The translations under genes and the position numbers were made by a program. From Anaerolineales bacterium (GTDB taxonomy: Bacteria > Chloroflexota > Anaerolineae > Anaerolineales > UBA6663), in NCBI GenBank assembly GCA_017999235.1, contig JAGOBN010000093.1, forward strand, positions 1 through 9,784: a stretch of 9,784 bases of DNA, read 5' to 3'. Below the pieces are notes generated by a model. It made no database searches, was not told where the DNA came from, and saw only the letters and a list, made by a program, of their open reading frames with translations. Of the stretch, positions 7,340-9,784 are shown in pieces. Every line of letters starts with the position of its first letter. The stretch's first letter is position 1.

Positions 7340-7375
7340 AAAAGGGTGAAACATGGATTATCGATCGGCGACACA

Positions 7376-8416
7376 TCAGGGCAACAGTGGTGAAACCAGG
7401 CTTGACCTCCCTTCTTCCAGAGCGCGGGTGGAATGCCGCACCACCAGCTCGGCCGGGCAAGCGGTATGCGCCGGCGGCTGATCGGGATGTTCGAGCCGTT
7501 GGATCAGGAGCTGCGCCGCGGTCCGGCCGATGGCGGGCATGTCCTGGCGCATGGTCGTCAGCGGCGGGTCAAAGTAGGACGCCAGCGGGATGTCGTCAAA
7601 GCCGATCACCGAGACCTCGTCCGGAACCCGCCGGCCGGCCTCGCGCAGGGCGCGGATGGCGCCCACGGCCATGCGGTCGTTCTGGGCAAACAGGGCCGTG
7701 AAGGGCGCGCCCTGGCTCAACAGACGCTGGGCGGCCTCGTAACCGGAGGTGGCGGACCAATCGCCGGCCTGGATGAGCGCCGGGTCCACCGTCAGGCCGG
7801 CCTCCTGAAAGGCCAGGTCAAAGCCGGCGTTGCGGTCTTGACAGCAGTCCTCGGCCAGCGGGCCGTGGATCAGGGCGAGGCGGCGGTGGCCCAGGCTGAG
7901 CAGATGCCGCGTCGCGGTCTCGCCGGCGCGGCGCTCATCCAGGGCGATCGAGGCCACGCGCGGGTCACGCGACCGGGCGCCGACCAGCAGCCCCGGCACC
8001 TCCGCCGATAGGTGGTGATAGCGGCCGTCGATGTAGGGGTTGATGACCATGACGCCATCCACCCGGCGCTGTCCCACCAACTGCTCGGTGAGCGCCGCGA
8101 AGGTGGCCGGGTCCGGCGCCGACGACGACAGCAGGAAATAACCGTGCTGGCGGGCCTCGGCCTCCGCGCCTTCGATGATGCTGGCGAAGGTGAAATCCGT
8201 CAGGTTGGGCGATAAACAGGCCAGGGTGTGGGTGCGGCCCAGCGCCATCGACCGGGCAATGACATTGGGCCGGAAGTCCAGCTGGGCGATGGCGCTTTCC
8301 ACCTGCGCGCGGGTCTCGGGCGCTACCCGGACATCCCCATTGATGACTCGGGAGACGGTCTGCCGGGAGACGCCGGCCGCGGTGGCCACGTCACGGATCG
8401 TTGGTCGAGTTGACAT
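7376..8416 (-). CDS. LacI-family transcriptional repressor
   Basis: This DNA-binding regulator of 346 aa is typical in length and probably controls the cluster in response to the imported sugar or a metabolite. The helix-turn-helix covers about residues 6-25 (TIRDVATAAGVSRQTVSRV), followed by NGDVRVAPETR and the hinge helix RPNVIARSMALGRT (50-63). The periplasmic-binding-protein-like sensor domain follows, with DGVMVINPYIDGRY, LGHRRLALIHGP, ALFAQNDRMAVGAIRALRE and VSVIGFDDIPLASYFDPPLT. The hinge has Met57 where most members carry the leucine that inserts into the central CpG of the operator. ATG 8416 puts the HTH at the normal position; no good Shine-Dalgarno is visible, only an A-rich leader. 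The gene is first in the cluster and has candidate operators directly upstream, so autoregulation is likely. A catabolite-type regulator is possible but less likely given the context. Confidence 0.95.
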   Translation of the reverse strand: MSTRPTIRDVATAAGVSRQTVSRVINGDVRVAPETRAQVESAIAQLDFRPNVIARSMALGRTHTLACLSPNLTDFTFASIIEGAEAEARQHGYFLLSSSAPDPATFAALTEQLVGQRRVDGVMVINPYIDGRYHHLSAEVPGLLVGARSRDPRVASIALDERRAGETATRHLLSLGHRRLALIHGPLAEDCCQDRNAGFDLAFQEAGLTVDPALIQAGDWSATSGYEAAQRLLSQGAPFTALFAQNDRMAVGAIRALREAGRRVPDEVSVIGFDDIPLASYFDPPLTTMRQDMPAIGRTAAQLLIQRLEHPDQPPAHTACPAELVVRHSTRALEEGRSSLVSPLLP

Positions 8417-8433
8417 TTTGTTATTTTATGGGA

Positions 8434-8459
8434 TGTGACCGGTCATGTGATCGGTCACA
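8434..8459. promoter_or_regulatory. Two overlapping LacI-type operators
   Basis: Two 14-bp near-palindromes with CG centres, as LacI-family proteins prefer, overlap by 2 bp: TGTGACCGGTCATG (8434-8447) and TGTGATCGGTCACA (8446-8459). Their centres are 12 bp apart. The outer halves TGTGACCG (8434-8441) and CGGTCACA (8452-8459) also form a perfect 8-bp inverted repeat. They begin at the predicted transcription start of lacI, so bound repressor should block transcription of lacI and the downstream cluster. Binding by the adjacent LacI protein is inferred from position. Confidence 0.8.
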
Positions 8460-8466
8460 CGAGAAG

Positions 8467-8496
8467 AATATACTGCCCATCCGGGTAACTTGTCAA
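8467..8496 (-). promoter_or_regulatory. Sigma70-type promoter of the lacI-led operon
   Basis: The minus strand carries TTGACA (8496-8491), an 18-bp spacer and TATATT (8472-8467), matching the consensus at 6/6 and 5/6 positions. Transcription should start near 8460, just before the operators, leaving a leader of about 44 nt. The region is far richer in A+T than its surroundings. Confidence 0.75.
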
Positions 8497-8563
8497 CACC
8501 CCCAAAAGAATGCTCATAATTCCGTTCTATTATTCACGAACTAGTCTGGTTTATTCCGAGGGA

Positions 8564-8569
8564 TATACT
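8564..8569 (+). promoter_or_regulatory. Possible -10 element of the methyltransferase gene
   Basis: TATACT on the plus strand resembles a -10 hexamer and would start a transcript near 8576, with a leader of about 60 nt. No convincing -35 lies 16-18 bp upstream, so this is tentative. A short inverted repeat, GCCGG/CCGGC at 8599-8603 and 8610-8614, lies in the leader. Apart from this and the lacI control elements, I see nothing else in the 219-bp divergent gap (8417-8635). Confidence 0.3.
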
Positions 8570-8624
8570 GAGGTTTGTCCAGACACGCCCCGCCCGACGC
8601 CGGCCGTAACCGGCTTCGGTCGCA

Positions 8625-8629
8625 TGGAG
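8625..8629 (+). promoter_or_regulatory. Shine-Dalgarno of the methyltransferase gene, deciding its start
   Basis: TGGAG, 6 nt, then ATG at 8636. This supports the shorter protein over the ATGs at 8510 and 8624. Confidence 0.65.
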
Positions 8630-8635
8630 TCAAAG

Positions 8636-9442
8636 ATGCCAGACCGTCAGCTTCCGCCTCGAGAGACCTGGGCCAGCGGCGCCGCCTATGAGCCTTTCGT
8701 GGGCCGCTGGAGCCGGCTGGTCGCCCGTGAGTTTGTGAACTGGCTCAAGGCGCCGGCGGACAGCCGCTGGCTGGAGGTGGGCTGCGGCACGGGCGCGCTC
8801 AGCCAGGCGATTCTGGACGCTGCCGCCCCCCGGCGCGTCACGGGCCTGGATCGTTCTGTCAGCTATTTGGCCTTTGCGCGTGAGCACATTCACGATGCCC
8901 GGGCGGAGTTTGCGGCCGGGGACGCGCAGGCTTTGCCCGTGGACACCGGCCGCTACGAGGTCGTGGTGACCGGTTTGATGTTGAATTTCGTTCCGGCGCC
9001 GGGCCGCGCGCTGGCGGAGCTGGCGCGGGCCGCGCGGCCCGGTCATTGCGTGGCCGCTTACGTGTGGGACTATGCGGGTCAGATGCAGCTGCTGCGCCAC
9101 TTCTGGGAGGCGGCCGCCGCTGTGGACGCCGCCGCCGCTGAGCTGGACGAGGGCCGGCGTTTTCCACTCTGCCAGCCCGGCCCGCTGCGGGCGCTCTGGC
9201 AGGAGGCCGGACTACGCCAAGTCGAGGTCCGTCCGATTGAGGTCGCGACTCATTTTCGGGATTTCGAGGATTACTGGGCGCCGTTTCTGGGCGGGCAAGG
9301 CCCGGCGCCGAGTTACACGCGATCGTTGAGCGCGGACCAGCGGGCCGCCGTGCGGGAACGCCTGCAGGCCGGCCTGCCCTTCACCCAGGCTGGGACAATC
9401 CCGCTGACCGCCCGAGCTTGGGCGATCCGCGGGGTCCGATAA
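8636..9442 (+). CDS. Class I SAM-dependent methyltransferase, substrate unknown
   Basis: This soluble 268-aa enzyme should transfer a methyl group from S-adenosylmethionine to an unidentified acceptor. Motif I is EVGCGTGAL (47-55), the acidic residue ending strand 2 is D72 in TGLDRS, D96 lies in AAGDAQALP, and YEVVVTGLMLNFVP follows as the strand-4 motif. The opening YEPFVGRWSRLVAREFVNWL is typical of a broad methyltransferase-11/25 group found in many genomes. ATG 8636 is preferred because TGGAG lies 6 nt upstream and the protein then begins like its relatives. The frame is open back to an ATG at 8510, but that stretch shows no family similarity and spans the promoter-like region. The gene is divergent from the sugar cluster and need not be connected with it. 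It ends 13 nt before the convergent deacylase gene. Confidence 0.88.
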   Translation: MPDRQLPPRETWASGAAYEPFVGRWSRLVAREFVNWLKAPADSRWLEVGCGTGALSQAILDAAAPRRVTGLDRSVSYLAFAREHIHDARAEFAAGDAQALPVDTGRYEVVVTGLMLNFVPAPGRALAELARAARPGHCVAAYVWDYAGQMQLLRHFWEAAAAVDAAAAELDEGRRFPLCQPGPLRALWQEAGLRQVEVRPIEVATHFRDFEDYWAPFLGGQGPAPSYTRSLSADQRAAVRERLQAGLPFTQAGTIPLTARAWAIRGVR

Positions 9443-9455
9443 GAAAATCAGCCCG

Positions 9456-9784
9456 TTAGCGTGTCTCGGCAAACGGCCCAATTTCCGCGTCCGGCAGCGC
9501 GGCGCGGAGATCCGCCGAACTCACGATCACGGCGGTGCCGCGCCGGCCTGAGCCAAGAGAGACCTCGGCCGGCGCCAGGACGGCCTCATCCACCAGCACG
9601 CGCAGCGGCTGCGGCAGCCCAAACGGCGCCACGGCGCCAATCGGATAGCCGGTGACGGCCAGCACTTCTTCCGGCGCCGCCATGGTCACGCGCGAGGTCC
9701 CCAGATGCCGGCGCAGGGCCGGCCAGCTCACCTGGCGCGCCCCGGTAACCAGCGCCATCACGTACACACCCGCCCCCCCGCCCA
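9456..9784 (-). CDS. YbaK/ProX-type aminoacyl-tRNA deacylase (5' part beyond the window)
   Basis: This small cytoplasmic protein belongs to the YbaK/ProXp editing family, which hydrolyses wrongly charged tRNAs such as Cys- or Ala-tRNA(Pro). About 109 residues are visible; relatives have about 150-165. The C-terminal hallmark [12 protein letters not shown] (from TGY, with the conserved G, P and G) is present, followed by [12 protein letters not shown] and the usual final strand and helix. The visible part opens with [20 protein letters not shown], which corresponds to the middle of the family fold. The frame stays open to the window edge, so the GTG at 9767 is not the true start. The conserved lysine of the active site lies outside the window, so activity and tRNA specificity cannot be judged. 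The gene converges on the methyltransferase gene with a 13-bp gap and no visible terminator. Confidence 0.85.
   Translation of the reverse strand, partial: GGGAGVYVMALVTGARQVSWPALRRHLGTSRVTMAAPEEVLAVTGYPIGAVAPFGLPQPLRVLVDEAVLAPAEVSLGSGRRGTAVIVSSADLRAALPDAEIGPFAETR

Noticed and set aside
7352..7375. Partial resemblance to the lacI operator half-site (GATCGG followed by GACACA) between lacI and the binding-protein gene
   Set aside because: The spacing is off by two bases and no symmetric partner exists; too degenerate to call an operator.
6308..7393. Open frame of 361 codons on the plus strand
   Set aside because: It is antisense to the solute-binding protein gene, has a low-complexity product, and has no ribosome site or family match; a compositional shadow.
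8510..8635. N-terminal extension of the methyltransferase from ATG 8510
   Set aside because: The 42 extra residues show no family similarity, contain promoter-like sequence, and the downstream ATG 8636 has a proper Shine-Dalgarno.
9773..9779. Run of seven C bases in the deacylase gene near the window end
   Set aside because: It encodes glycines (Gly-Gly) in a frame that stays open, so there is no sign of a frameshift.

Overview
The window is GC-rich DNA of a free-living bacterium, most probably a Chloroflexota member (Anaerolineae/Caldilineae-like). This guess rests on general character: high GC, abundant GGCCGG-type words, an A/P/T-rich lipoprotein linker, and ABC sugar permeases with unusual extra regions. 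No rRNA or other phylogenetic marker is present, so other high-GC phyla are possible.

Most of the window (1-8416, minus strand) is one carbohydrate-utilisation gene cluster, read right to left. In order of transcription it encodes a LacI-family repressor, a lipoprotein solute-binding protein, a MalF-type permease, a MalG-type permease, an FGGY kinase close to glycerol kinase, and a GH42 beta-galactosidase whose 3' end lies beyond position 1. The layout implies capture of a glycoside outside the cell, import, cleavage by GH42 in the cytoplasm and phosphorylation of a product by the kinase. No ABC ATPase gene is seen; it may lie downstream or be a shared MsmX-type subunit. Pairing a beta-galactosidase with a glycerol-kinase-like enzyme suggests, as a hypothesis only, a beta-galactosyl-glycerol substrate.

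Control signals are readable. Upstream of lacI there is a good sigma70-type promoter (TTGACA, 18 bp, TATATT) followed at once by two overlapping LacI-type palindromes with CG centres, pointing to autoregulation of the cluster. An 11-bp GC-rich hairpin followed by a T-run separates the binding-protein gene from the permease genes and probably lowers permease expression. A second long hairpin separates the permeases from the catabolic genes.

Right of the regulatory region (8417-8635) lies a divergent gene for a class I SAM-dependent methyltransferase of unknown substrate (8636-9442, plus). It converges on a YbaK/ProX-type aminoacyl-tRNA deacylase gene (9456 to the window end, minus) whose 5' part is cut off. 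Nothing suggests mobile elements, CRISPR arrays or RNA genes. The main oddities are the enlarged permeases, the operator design, and kinase active-site changes.
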